Part shown: one piece after another, positions 54,601 to 64,000 of the stretch
How positions within the stretch are numbered: position 1 is the first letter of the stretch
Layout: each line of letters starts with the position of its first letter
Source: Rhynchopus euleeides
Lineage: Eukaryota > Euglenozoa > Diplonemea > Diplonemida > Diplonemidae
Assembly (NCBI GenBank): GCA_963210315.1
Contig: OY723271.1
Location: 992,001-1,056,000 of the forward strand
DNA: 64,000 nucleotides
Direction: 5' to 3'
Position numbers and translations under genes: made by a program
Notes under the pieces: model-generated
Seen by the model: only the letters and a program-made list of their open reading frames with translations
The model's database searches: none
What the model was told of the DNA's origin: nothing

Positions 54601-55151
54601 CACACACGAATCCCCTCTCATGTCTCTGCAGCAGCGGCAGGCACACACAGCTTAACCCGGTGCCGCCAAAAACACTTCAACCCCCACCCCCCCCACCACA
54701 GCTTACGACGCACATACGTCTTTGCGGGCTTGTTGCTGGCCTCCTGCTCAGCTGCCGCAGTGGCGCGCTGCTCCTGGCGTTCAAACTTGGCGCCGATCTT
54801 GCCGACCTTCCCCGTGGGGGGGCCGACCTTCTCCACCTTGTTGCTGGGCTCCGGCGCCTTCTTGCGCGACTCGATCTCGGGAATCCCGACACCGCGGAAC
54901 TCCTCTGGGTAGACGATGATGTCGAGCCCGTCGCTGGCCCCCTGCATGAGGGCAGCGCCAGCAAAGTGGAGGTCCTTCTGCCGCTTCGCAGCGCGCAGCA
55001 GCGTCCCGAGGTACGCCACATCGAACTGAGCGGCAATCTTGTCATCCGTGTAGATGCTTTTGAATGTGGCGGAGAAGCACCCTTCCTTCGTCTTGGACCC
55101 GATCAGCTTCACACGCCCCAGCACCTTCTCGATGTCCTTGCCCTCTGCCAT
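51687..55151 (-). CDS. Large charged low-complexity protein, uncharacterised (three exons, 897 aa)
   Basis: Proposed exons 55151-54718, 54424-52222 and 51743-51687, with donors GTATGT and GTATGC, CACAG acceptors, and phases 2 and 0. The last exon adds VAAKKSTRRLLESSSDED and a stop. The first ~100 residues look globular (MAEGKDIEKVLGRVKLIG ... DIIVYPEEFRGVGIP); I do not recognise them. The rest alternates acidic runs with Lys/Arg/Ala/Glu helices. KPKFKPV followed by an acidic run and EERRQKAQRK recurs three times, and GKIGAKF, GKVSAKF and GKVSTAF recur across exons 1 and 2, supporting one gene. Two copies of a GMAMF motif (GLPGMAMFGAP, MPGMAMFAE) lie mid-protein. An alternative is two genes, the second starting at ATG 54414. 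A coiled, possibly nuclear or cytoskeletal role is only a guess. Confidence 0.7.
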
Positions 55152-56281
55152 CTTGAAGCGAAGGGGGGAGGGAGTGTGGTGTGCTCCCTGTTCTGGTTGG
55201 CATTGCATGTGATGATGTGGAAGATGCTGGGGGTGTGGCGGATGCACATCACACAAGCAAGGGTTGGGAAACCCCCCTTCCCCTGGCTGCCAGGGGGGGT
55301 AAGGGTAACCGACACAACCAACAACGCCCTGTCTTCCAGCTGAGGGCTGGTGTGCTTGTGGCTTCAGAGAAGGCAAAACCCAATATGCAAAGAGAGGAGG
55401 TGGGGTGGGGCAGCCATCGGGGGACATTCTTGGTCTGAAGGCTGCTCTGACAGGGGATGAGATGAGGTCTGGCTTCCCGGTTTCAAAAAAAACCCAGGTT
55501 TTATTCGGTTTCTGATTGTTGAGAGAGCGCTCGTTACTCACAGCTGCAACTGTCCTGGTAGATTTCCCTTTTTATTTGCCGCGCTGATAATAAGGACACT
55601 GAGCTGTTATTTTGTGCGACAAATCCGGGTGAAACAAAAGCAACTCCGCAGCCCGACGAGGAGGTTGTAATTGTTCCTCAAGCACTGCAGACTATCTTTT
55701 CGACACTGACAGGAGCCCTTGCCCCTGTTTTAAGACCGCGTCGTATCCGTAAGGACTGTGGCCTATGGCAACCGCCAATAAGGGGTGTTCACAGGCACCC
55801 CAGGCCAAAATGACCCCACTGCGACCCTCCCAAGAATAGGGGATCAGGCTATGAGGCCGACCCCCGAAAAATTGGGGTTCGGAGGGCCGGGAGGGGGGCC
55901 GATAGTCCACAGACTGTTCGCACATCCCTATTGTGAGCAAGGTGTTTCTGATTGGAGGTGATCTGGTGCCCCACAGTGCAGGAGGAAAGGAAAACTGAAG
56001 GCACAATCGAATCACCAAGCTATATACCACCGGGGCACGATCTCCACGCAATCAAATGCGGGCATGATGTGATTTGGAATTGGTAGAGGTGGGGTGCATC
56101 GCACCGCCGATCGAAGGTATCGGCAGGGCTGGGTCCCCCCTCCTGAGGCGTTGATGGTGGACGCCTCGTCACGTCGCTGGCAGACAGGACAACCACGCAC
56201 CCTGCACAACCGGCGGTTTGACAGCCTGCTGTTCGGCAGCTTCCGGGCAGCCAACAGGGCACAGCTCGGCATGGCAGTGCC
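55152..56281. other. Spacer
   Basis: No gene seen. The pyrimidine tract CCTCCCCCCTTCGCTTCAAG directly precedes the ATG at 55151, as a spliced-leader or intron acceptor would. Confidence 0.5.
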
Positions 56282-59050
56282 CTACGGGCCAGAGGCAGCC
56301 AGGTCTTGCAGGGCAGGGCTGGCGTACATGCGGTTCTCTTCATTCGCACGCACCGCAGCAAGCACCACCTCGCGGTCTGCCTGCAGCTCTGCACTCGCAA
56401 AAGGGAGCAGCACAGAGGGGGCGGTGCCCGCCTGAGCAGGGCAGAAGGCGGCAAGTGCTGCCTGCTTGTCAGCGCGAACACTGTCACCAGCGTAGATGAA
56501 GTTCGGTGGGTTGGCACGGATGGCAGCAATTGCCACGTCCAGGTCGTCACGCAATGCGGGGACCATGCTGGTGAACAGAGGGGGGCTGGCTGCAATAGCT
56601 GCCAACACAACATCCTTGTCTTGGCGCAGTGGGCCTGTCATGGTGATGTAGACATCCGGGGTGGTCGTGATTGCCTGCATTACGAAGGCTTTGTCAGCTT
56701 GCAGCGCTTCGCTCAGACTTCCCAACTTCACCTTCTTCTGGCGAATCGCCTCCATGACAACCTCCTTGTCCTGCTGCAACGCCGCGCTCAGTTCGTGAAA
56801 GTTCGTCAGCTTGCCATGAGGAAATGCACCCATGACGATCTCTTTGTCCCTTCGCATCGCCTCGCTCAGATCACTGAAGTCCAACTTCTTGGGAGTTTCT
56901 GCTACGCCGCAATTCACAAAAGCCGTGAGGATGACCTCTTTGTCCTGTTGCAACGTCGGGCACAGTTGGAGAAACTGGTCGATATGATGGAAACAGTTCA
57001 TGACAACCTCTTTGTCTTGCTGCAACGTCGGGCTCAGTTTGTGAAAGTCGCCGTGTTTTGCCGAACAACATGCCCACATGGCGAACCCCTTCTCCCCTCG
57101 CATGTCCTCGCTGAGGCAACCAAATGACATTTGTTCGTTACGAAGTGCCTCGATGTGGAGGCACCCGTTAAACGTCGTTAGATTCCTCAAGTCATCCAGC
57201 TGCCCGTGGTCAAGTGCTTGCGTGAGGACGTCTTCGTCCTTCTTCAACGCCGGGCTCAGGTGATACAATCCCTCGATATTGCGACCAGTCCTAGCAGAGT
57301 ACCCAGCCTCAAGCGCCTTCATGACGAACTCTTTGTCCCCTCGCAGCGCCTCACTCATATCACCGAAATTCAGCCGACGGTATAAATAACGCCCCGCATC
57401 ACGGAGCTTACGAAGTACCTTCAGGATGAATTCCTTGTCTCCTCGCAACTCCTCACTCAAATAGCGGAAGGGCACATTCGCCCAAACCTTGCGTATGACA
57501 GTCTCTTCGTCCTGGTTGAGAAGCGCTCTCTGTCGGTCATTATGGTCCTCAAATTCGCGCAGGACATCCTCATCCTCTCGCAGTGCCTCACTCACATCAT
57601 CGATGCTCAGTGACACATCAGAACCAAGTGCCATCATGACGACGTCTTTGTCCCCTCGCAGCGTCTCGCTCAGATCACTGGCCTGCCGCAGCGTAGGCGG
57701 GATATTGAAGTAACCACCACTGGTCCACGCTCTGCGAAGTGTCTCCATGACGATATCTTTGTCACCCCGCAACGTCGTGCTCAGGTCGTGGAAGTTGCAC
57801 ACCGCCTCTTTACAAACATCTTCCTCCATGACGAACTCTTTGTCACCTCGCAGGGTATCGCTCAGATCTCTGAACATCACGATGCGACGCCGAAGTGCAT
57901 TCAGGGCGATGTCTTTGTCATCCCGCAACGTCTCGCTCAGTTCGTGATAGTTCGTCACCCCAGAGTAGCTCTCAAGTACATCGATGACGAACTCTTTGTC
58001 CTCCCGCAGCACCTCGCTCAGATCACTGAAGCTAACGTTCTTATGGATAAGTGCCCTCATGGCGACCTCTTTGTCCTGCTGCAACGTCGCGCTCAGCTGA
58101 TGAAAGCCCCCCAGCTTACGAAGACGAATTGCCTCCATGACGACATGTTTGTCTTGCTTCAGCGCCTCACTCAGATCACTGAAGTGCACACTCTCGCCCT
58201 TACAAAATACCTCCATGACGAAGTCTTTGTCCCCTCGCAGCGCCTCACACAGATCACCGAAGTACACATCGTTCTTCAGAAGCGCCTTCATGGCAACCTC
58301 TTTGTCTTGCTGCAGCGCTTTGCTCACGTGTGGCCACAGTTCACGTTTATCCAGCGCTGTGAGCTTGTGTGGCCACTCCGGTGGAGGCACTTCTTTATCC
58401 AGCGCTTCGAGCACGAATTCCTTGTCACTGAGCCACACAGCGCTGTTTGCACAGTACGGCACAGCAACAGCCGCAACGCTGCGCTGCTCCTGCAGGATTT
58501 TGTCTTCGACGTGGCGCCACATCGATGCGTCATCCTGCAACGCTGCGGTGACGACGTCTGCGTCTGAACGCAGTACGGCACTGGCACGCAGAAAGGCCTT
58601 GGGAGCGTACTTCACGTACTGCAGCATCACCTCCTTGTCGCCGTGTAGCGAGGGGTGCACCCAGTGTGGCTTGATGGTGATATCATCCCACCACCGAGAC
58701 AGTTTCTTTCTCTCGAGGGCGCATGCCAGCATGGCAAGCACGCACTCCCGCCGCTGGCGTGCCCACATTGGGATGTCGCCCATCCTCACAGCACCGCTGC
58801 GCAGCTGCGCTACAAACCTCGCCACACCACGCACCACGCCCACCCGGCACCCGCCCGAGAAGGCGGCGACGTTGCTGATGCGCTCCGCCCCGTCACACAC
58901 CACGCGCTGTCCGCTCACGCTCAACTCCACGTCCTCCCCGAAGCCGAAGGCCTCGCCGCACTGCCGCTTCATCGCAGACACCGTCGCATCCGCATCGATC
59001 TCTAGAGGCTCCTCACGCCCCGACAGCGTATTGATGGCATACACCTCCAT
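56282..59050 (-). CDS. Ubiquitin-like domain plus DUF4116 repeat protein, 922 aa
   Basis: A single-exon frame from ATG at 59050 (an ATG 19 codons upstream gives only a Thr/Arg-rich extension). Residues 1-75 (MEVYAINTLSGREEPLEI, DADATVSAMKRQCGEAFGF) read as a ubiquitin-like fold. From about residue 130 to the end there are some 27 repeats of about 28-40 residues with the core ALRGDKEFVMEAL / TLQQDKEVVMEAI and a preceding FxDLSE or FHELS, which is the DUF4116 signature. DUF4116 is widespread in protists and large DNA viruses; its function is unknown, probably a helical solenoid for protein binding. Repeats in the middle are close copies, suggesting recent internal duplication; those at the C-terminus (DREVVLAAVRANEENRMYAS) are nearest the usual family consensus. 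Confidence 0.85.
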   Translation of the reverse strand: MEVYAINTLSGREEPLEIDADATVSAMKRQCGEAFGFGEDVELSVSGQRVVCDGAERISNVAAFSGGCRVGVVRGVARFVAQLRSGAVRMGDIPMWARQRRECVLAMLACALERKKLSRWWDDITIKPHWVHPSLHGDKEVMLQYVKYAPKAFLRASAVLRSDADVVTAALQDDASMWRHVEDKILQEQRSVAAVAVPYCANSAVWLSDKEFVLEALDKEVPPPEWPHKLTALDKRELWPHVSKALQQDKEVAMKALLKNDVYFGDLCEALRGDKDFVMEVFCKGESVHFSDLSEALKQDKHVVMEAIRLRKLGGFHQLSATLQQDKEVAMRALIHKNVSFSDLSEVLREDKEFVIDVLESYSGVTNYHELSETLRDDKDIALNALRRRIVMFRDLSDTLRGDKEFVMEEDVCKEAVCNFHDLSTTLRGDKDIVMETLRRAWTSGGYFNIPPTLRQASDLSETLRGDKDVVMMALGSDVSLSIDDVSEALREDEDVLREFEDHNDRQRALLNQDEETVIRKVWANVPFRYLSEELRGDKEFILKVLRKLRDAGRYLYRRLNFGDMSEALRGDKEFVMKALEAGYSARTGRNIEGLYHLSPALKKDEDVLTQALDHGQLDDLRNLTTFNGCLHIEALRNEQMSFGCLSEDMRGEKGFAMWACCSAKHGDFHKLSPTLQQDKEVVMNCFHHIDQFLQLCPTLQQDKEVILTAFVNCGVAETPKKLDFSDLSEAMRRDKEIVMGAFPHGKLTNFHELSAALQQDKEVVMEAIRQKKVKLGSLSEALQADKAFVMQAITTTPDVYITMTGPLRQDKDVVLAAIAASPPLFTSMVPALRDDLDVAIAAIRANPPNFIYAGDSVRADKQAALAAFCPAQAGTAPSVLLPFASAELQADREVVLAAVRANEENRMYASPALQDLAASGP

Positions 59051-59800
59051 TCCACACAGACACAGGCGTGCCTCGGTCTGGCGGGGTGTGTTTGTGTGTG
59101 TGTGCACCGCTAAGACACAGCACAGACAACACTGCAGGCGCAGTGTGTGGTGAGTGATTCAACCTGCAGAACAAAGCGCCCAGAAGTGCAGTGCAAAGGC
59201 GCAGATATCCTTGTCGACACTCTTCCACTCTCAAGCAGGCAGTGTCCTGGAGAGGGCAGGGGGGGGTGGGGAGAGGGGAGGCAGGGTGCAGGGTGCACAG
59301 GCGTTATAAAAGCATTTTCCACTAAAAACAAAAGAGCAGATGAAGAGGGCAGGGGGTGCTAGCAAGGACGTGGAGGTGGAAGAGACAGACAAACAGGACA
59401 AGAGAGAAGCCCAGATGCACGGGTCAATGCAGGGCAGTGCTGGAAGGAAACTACACCATTACCACCACCCTAGTCCCCCAAACCTCCAGCCTGCGAGGAT
59501 GATGCATCTGTTTGCAAGGGTGGGTGAGGGGCGCATGGCGCCTGGCATCTTGTTGTATCTAGGGTGCCGAACCGTGGGGGAGAAACTATCTGTGTGCCCC
59601 CCGCTGGATCGTATGGTGGCAGCAAAACGAGACAACAAACCAATTACTGCCGAAAGGTGTTCTGTTGGAACGCAGACCCCACTCTTTGTGTACACCGCCC
59701 CCGGTCTGATGAAGGTGGTGTTGCAGAGTGGGGTCGCACGATCCAGCTAAAGGCACAGAAAGGTTCCCCAGTTGGCTACGCCGAACTCGCAATAAAAAAT
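59051..59800. other. Spacer
   Basis: No gene recognised; contains CA-rich and GA-rich stretches and the 3' UTR of the phosphatase gene. Confidence 0.5.
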
Positions 59801-62800
59801 CTAGGGCTCTGCAAATTCGACTTTGAGAATGAAGTGGGGCGAATACTTCTTGTGCTCGTTGTCCTTGTGGGCACCGTCAACATCGGGGCGGGTCAGCAGG
59901 ACGCCTTCTGCTGGGTTGACGAACGACGTGTGGAACCACGTCCAAATCACCGATTGCGACCACGGCGTGTTGTCGAGGGTCCAGTGAAACCGTACATCCC
60001 CCGACACCGACGGTACGGCTGACAAGTCATACCGCAGCCACACCTGCTGCACCGCCGGCTGCGGCCCCTGGTGCCTGTGGTGTTTATGGTATTCCTTCGG
60101 GGAGAGCTCCTTGAAAGACGAACACTCTGCAAGCTTCTCCGACTCAGTCGACACCAGCACTGTGTACTCCCCAAACTGAATGGGACCCTCCCTGTCCTGG
60201 CTCACCAGGTTGCTGAACCTCCGTGTCCCCGTCGACCCGGTCGTCGGGGAAGACACGTCGCCCCCCTCGGTGACAATATCCTTCGATGCCCACAGCACCT
60301 TCCCAGACGAGCCTGCGACAAGCCCTGCGACAAACTTGTGAGGACACGCCACATACTGCTTGGGCAGCGGCCCCAGCGTGACCTGCGTAATAAACACCGG
60401 GCGCAGGATGGGCGGCTGGAATCGAACTGTCACCTTTCCGGTGGATTTGGCACGCTTCCGGATGAGGCACTTCTCGTAGTACCGGAGGTATTGGTTCTGC
60501 GAGGGGGATTCGACGGTCTGCACCTTTGGGCTGCCCACCTCGGTGCGGCGCTGGCCGAACCTCTCGCGCGCAGCCTCCACAGTTTCCTGCAGGCCGCTCC
60601 ACACCATGTAGCTGACGCACATCATCCCGGTGCGCCCCTTGCCACCCTTGCAGTGGGCGACGATGACATGTTTTGGGTCGCTCTTGAGGTATTCATCGGC
60701 ACTCAGGCAGAACTCGTGGATGATGTGCAGGTCGCACGGTTGGTGGTCGTCGATGGCGAAGCGCTCGACAGACCCGTGGAAGTAGCTCTTCGGGTAGCTC
60801 CTCTCGCTGCAGAGATTGTACACTTTGTAGTGCCCCGGGTGTTTGGCATCGAGGAAGGACACCACGTCCTCCATGCGGTTGCGGTACAACGCCTCGTAGC
60901 TCTGCGATGGCCAGGACATGGCAATGAGGCGATCCGTGATGTAGGTCAGGTCCAGGTCGTAGCCGTTTGCAATATATCTGTGTGGGGTGTGATGTGGCGA
61001 GGGTGGGTGGTATGCTGTCCTTCGATCCCTGAGAGGGCTGCCTTTGGGGTGAATCAGGCACAACTCATCAGCAGGTCGAACCAGGCAGTGCCGTAAAACA
61101 TTTCGCTGACAATCAACATAGCGGCTGCCTCGGGTAGTAGATACAATTGCGAGTGGAGGACGTGCACCAGGACCACTCCGGGTGGTGTCAACCAGGTTTG
61201 GCGGGGGATGGATCGAGAATGGAATGGAGAGCAAAGAGAGTCAACGGTGCCGGAATTGAAGTTTCGGAAGACGGAGTTACCCCCCCGTCCCCTGAACATT
61301 TGGAATCGAGAAATTTCTTCGCTAATTCTTGGCTCTTCAGTCATGCTGCCACGGTTCCCTTCACCACCACTCGGCAGGCAATGGTTTACCATGCCTGAAA
61401 GGGACTCTGAGAGGGACTGACTTTTGCGGCAGCATGCGGTCTAGCTTCGGTGCCTGCAAGTCTGGGGAACAAGAAGGCTGGACAGCGTCTTTCCGAGCTG
61501 GGGTGGACGAAGGAGGCGCCTGACTGGAAGCTCCTCTATTTTCTTCCTGCAGCTGATGGTGTGATGGTCGGTGAGACGGAGACACCCCCCATCGACCACA
61601 CGCTCTGGAGAGACACGAGGAGAGCCCGCCTGAGCATGAGCAGGAGGAGGACCATCATCAGGATGTGATCGTCGGTGAGACGGAGACCCCCCAGACGCTC
61701 CCGGCAGACGTGATCCGACAAAGAGGACAGGACTGGTGGCATGATCCTTCTATGGACACCCCTCCCACCTCCTCAGGCAGATAGCGTTCGCCAGCTCTTG
61801 ACTTGGCAGGTCACTCCCCACACGCACGCACACCCACGATGTGGCACACACCTTCTCCTGCACTGCGATACGGTGTTCTCTGATATCTTTGCCCCGGCTG
61901 TAACCTTTTCATAGAGCACAACGATGTCCTTCACCACACGCACTATTGTGGGGAACAGCACGGAATGGAAGTGCCCGCCGACATACACCACCTCGACAAT
62001 GAGTGCCGCTGTGGTGACGAAGGTGTTGGCGATGTTCTGCGCCAGACGCGACTTCGTGAGGGTGTGCCGCCTGAAGAGGTCGTAGAACCCATCGGTGATG
62101 AGCCGCAACATCACCATCTCCAGGAAGAATATTGCAGACGTCAGCAGCGTCGCCACACGCAGTGCAGACGTGCCGCCATCCGACTGGTCGACAAAACACA
62201 TTGCCACGGTGCACCCCACATCCGCAGCAAGCAGCACCAACAGCCCCACCTGCAGCGGCACATTCGTGTAGAGCCGCCGCAACCGCTTCCTCCTGGGGAC
62301 CACGCTCCGCCTCCGGGCCCCTGGCGCCTCCACAAAGAGATGTGGGTGGTGCTCCTCCCCGCCGTACAGCACTGTGGCGCTCCGACGCAGCTTCCCGTCG
62401 GCAGCACCGCCACTGTCACCAGCCCCCAACACCGGCACGTCCAGCACGAGCTCTCCGGGCGACACCGCTGGGAAGCGGAACCCCGCCAGATCGGGCGACT
62501 GCGGGCTGCCTATCGGGGGTGACCCATCAGAGTCGTAGTATACAGAACCCTGCGCCGACGCCAGGGTCGGGGCATGCCACTGCGCAGCAGACGAGGCGCT
62601 CCCCTGCTCCGTGAGGTGCTGGCCATCCAGGCCCAGGCTGGTGTCTGCCGACCCCAGCAGGAGCGGCTCCTCCAGCGCCGAGTAGAACAGCTCCTTCTTC
62701 CTCTCCAGCAGCCGGCTCTTCAGGTCTTCATAGGTGCTGTTGTTTGCGATACCCTGTGGTGGCGCGGCGGCTTGGGGGTGGGATGCTGCTTTCGGCGCCT

Positions 62801-62969
62801 CTGTGTGCAGCCTTAGCGGCGAGCAGTGTGCTGACAGTGGTGGGGGTTCGCGCACACCCCTGGTGTTGGTGTGGCTGGGAGGGGGTGCAAACGCCGACCC
62901 CGTGCCAAGCCCCCTCCCGCGGTGTGAAGGGCGTGATTCACGGAGGTCGTCATCTAAGGTAAGCTGCAT
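59801..62969 (-). CDS. Voltage-sensor-domain PTEN-type phosphoinositide phosphatase (TPTE/VSP family), two exons
   Basis: Exons 62969-61852 and 60977-59801 join in phase 2 across an 874-base intron (donor GTGTGT, acceptor CACACAG) to give 764 aa. The junction CRR/RYIANGYDLDLTYIT aligns with NKRRYTRDGFDLDLTYVT of animal VSP/TPTE. Residues 1-225 are a long disordered N-terminus. Four membrane segments follow at about 240-262, 269-292, 309-331 and 338-353; FFLEMVMLRLITDGF is the typical S2. The catalytic loop HCKGGKGRTG (Cys482, Arg488) is identical to that of Ciona VSP, whose Gly replaces the Ala of PTEN. A C2-like domain follows to WTWFHTSFVNPAEG and FILKVEFAEP. Expected substrates are PI(3,4,5)P3 and PI(4,5)P2 at the plasma membrane. 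S4 holds only one Arg and one Lys instead of an Arg ladder. Confidence 0.9.
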
Positions 62970-64000
62970 CGGATCGAAGGGGAGGAGTGGTTTGAGCTGT
63001 AGAGTGGGTATGTCTTGCTGTTTGCTGTTTGCTGTTGTTGTTGTGTGTGTGTGTAACGGGGGAAGGGGAAGGGGGATGGCAGGGGGGGGTCAGCTACGAC
63101 CCCCCCTCCCCCCGAGAGCCGATTTCTAATGGGACCGCCCACCCTGCTCCCTATTCCAACGCACTTCTCCTGTTTTGTGGTGGTGGTGGTGGTGGTGGCG
63201 CCTGGAACAACAAAGCAGTGTTCGACATGGAGTGATCCTGCCCGGCCTGTTGTGGCAAGGGGAGGGTGTGTGTGGGGGGGGGGGGGGGGGTAAAGAGTAG
63301 AGTATAGAATTGGTTAACCCATGGTATTAAAAATCCACACGTGGGGGAGGGGGGAGGGGGGGACCTTTGTTTGTCCTGCTACGTGCGATGGTTGCTACCT
63401 TTTCGCCACGTACCTACCCCCCCCCTTGTAATTGTCCGCCCTATTTTGGCATTTTTGGCCGAAACGGACAGTTACAAGGTCAGGCGGACAATTACAAGGG
63501 ATTAGCCTGTACCACTGGCTGCAGCGTGCACACAACAACAGGTGCACATTCCATAGTGTTTGTGCGCTCTGTGTGGCCAGGGCTCTCGCTACTCACCCCT
63601 ACCACCCCCAGGGGGTGAGAGGGGAGTAGCGGGGGGTGATTAAGAGACCCTTGTCACGCAGGCGGAGCCCCGCTCTCGGCCTCATCCCTGCCTTGTTTGC
63701 TGCCCCAGCCCTCCCCAGCCACCCACCCGACGGTAGGGTGTGGACATGAGATGCATACGTCCCTGAGGGGAGAATCACACCCAGGCTTGGTCGGGCAGAC
63801 AGTTGCGAATTTTCAGCGGAAGAGGATGTGGATGTCCCGCGATTGCAATACATCGCTTGCAACAGAGCGAGGCAGTGAATCGGGCCACTTTAGGTGTGCA
63901 TGGAAGGAGGCTGTTGTTCTCTGAGGACCACAGGCTACGGCTGGGTACGCGGTGCGCCTCTGCATGCTGTGAACCAATCAGCGTGGTGTGCACGGTTCGA
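62970..64000. other. Spacer upstream of the phosphatase gene
   Basis: No gene seen. It contains a TGTGTG run near 63045, poly(G)/poly(C) tracts and the hairpin at 63423-63500. Confidence 0.5.
63423..63500. repeat. 18-bp perfect inverted repeat (MITE-like hairpin)
   Basis: CCCTTGTAATTGTCCGCC at 63423-63440 is exactly inverted at 63483-63500, with a 42-base loop that contains a third partial copy (GACAGTTACAAGG). It sits next to a poly(C) tract, like the transposons in this window; no clear target duplication. Confidence 0.75.

Noticed and set aside
1-64000. CRISPR arrays, operons or other bacterial features
   Set aside because: Spliced eukaryotic genes and LINE/TIR elements throughout; the regular arrays are minisatellite and telomere-like repeats without spacers.

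Overview
This window is nuclear DNA from a unicellular eukaryote (a protist). The evidence is intron-bearing genes with GT-AG introns, a full set of eukaryotic endomembrane and mitochondrial genes (ATG12, the WASH-complex subunit strumpellin, mitochondrial presequence protease, a voltage-sensor-type PTEN phosphatase, a lipoxygenase with a signal peptide, a DUF4116-repeat protein), a LINE, and telomere-like TTAGGG/CCCTAA satellite. The DNA is GC-rich and studded with homopolymer G or C runs of 8-20 bases. I cannot name the species. All seven host genes lie on the minus strand across about 54 kb, and most introns start GTATG. Such one-way gene order is typical of euglenozoans (diplonemids, kinetoplastids) and of dinoflagellates, so one of these is a reasonable but unproven guess.

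Layout. 1-8.69 kb: 5' part of a LINE (minus strand). ORF1 is coiled coil. ORF2 carries an OTU cysteine protease domain, AP endonuclease, reverse transcriptase, zinc finger and RNase H, and runs off the left edge. The two ORFs share a frame and are separated by one UAG set inside a perfect palindrome. 8.70-11.21 kb: presequence protease, which stops at an intron donor just beside the LINE, so the LINE probably sits in its intron. 11.2-23.3 kb: nested DNA transposons. An ~8-kb element H (108-bp inverted termini, TTA duplication) contains a Tc1/mariner-like element, a 4.3-kb element M that shares its termini with a 109-bp MITE family, two uncharacterised ORFs and a large inverted array of a 41-bp minisatellite. 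24.17-24.80 kb: ATG12. 25.56-27.82 kb: two TA-flanked elements. 30.2-34.1 kb: strumpellin. 38.1-39.9 kb: lipoxygenase. 40.1-50.4 kb: four more transposons, one of them a 6.1-kb element made almost wholly of degenerate telomere-like repeats. 51.7-55.2 kb: an acidic/basic low-complexity protein. 56.3-59.05 kb: a ubiquitin-like/DUF4116 protein. 59.8-63.0 kb: the voltage-sensor phosphatase.

The host genes do not form one pathway. Strumpellin (endosomal actin), ATG12 (autophagy) and the phosphoinositide phosphatase all act on membrane traffic and signalling. The most unusual content is mobile: a LINE with an OTU protease and a likely stop-codon readthrough, a group of TA-duplicating elements that land in poly(G)/poly(C) tracts, and terminal-inverted-repeat elements that carry long inverted minisatellite arrays. 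Long stretches between genes are low-complexity spacer in which I see no gene.
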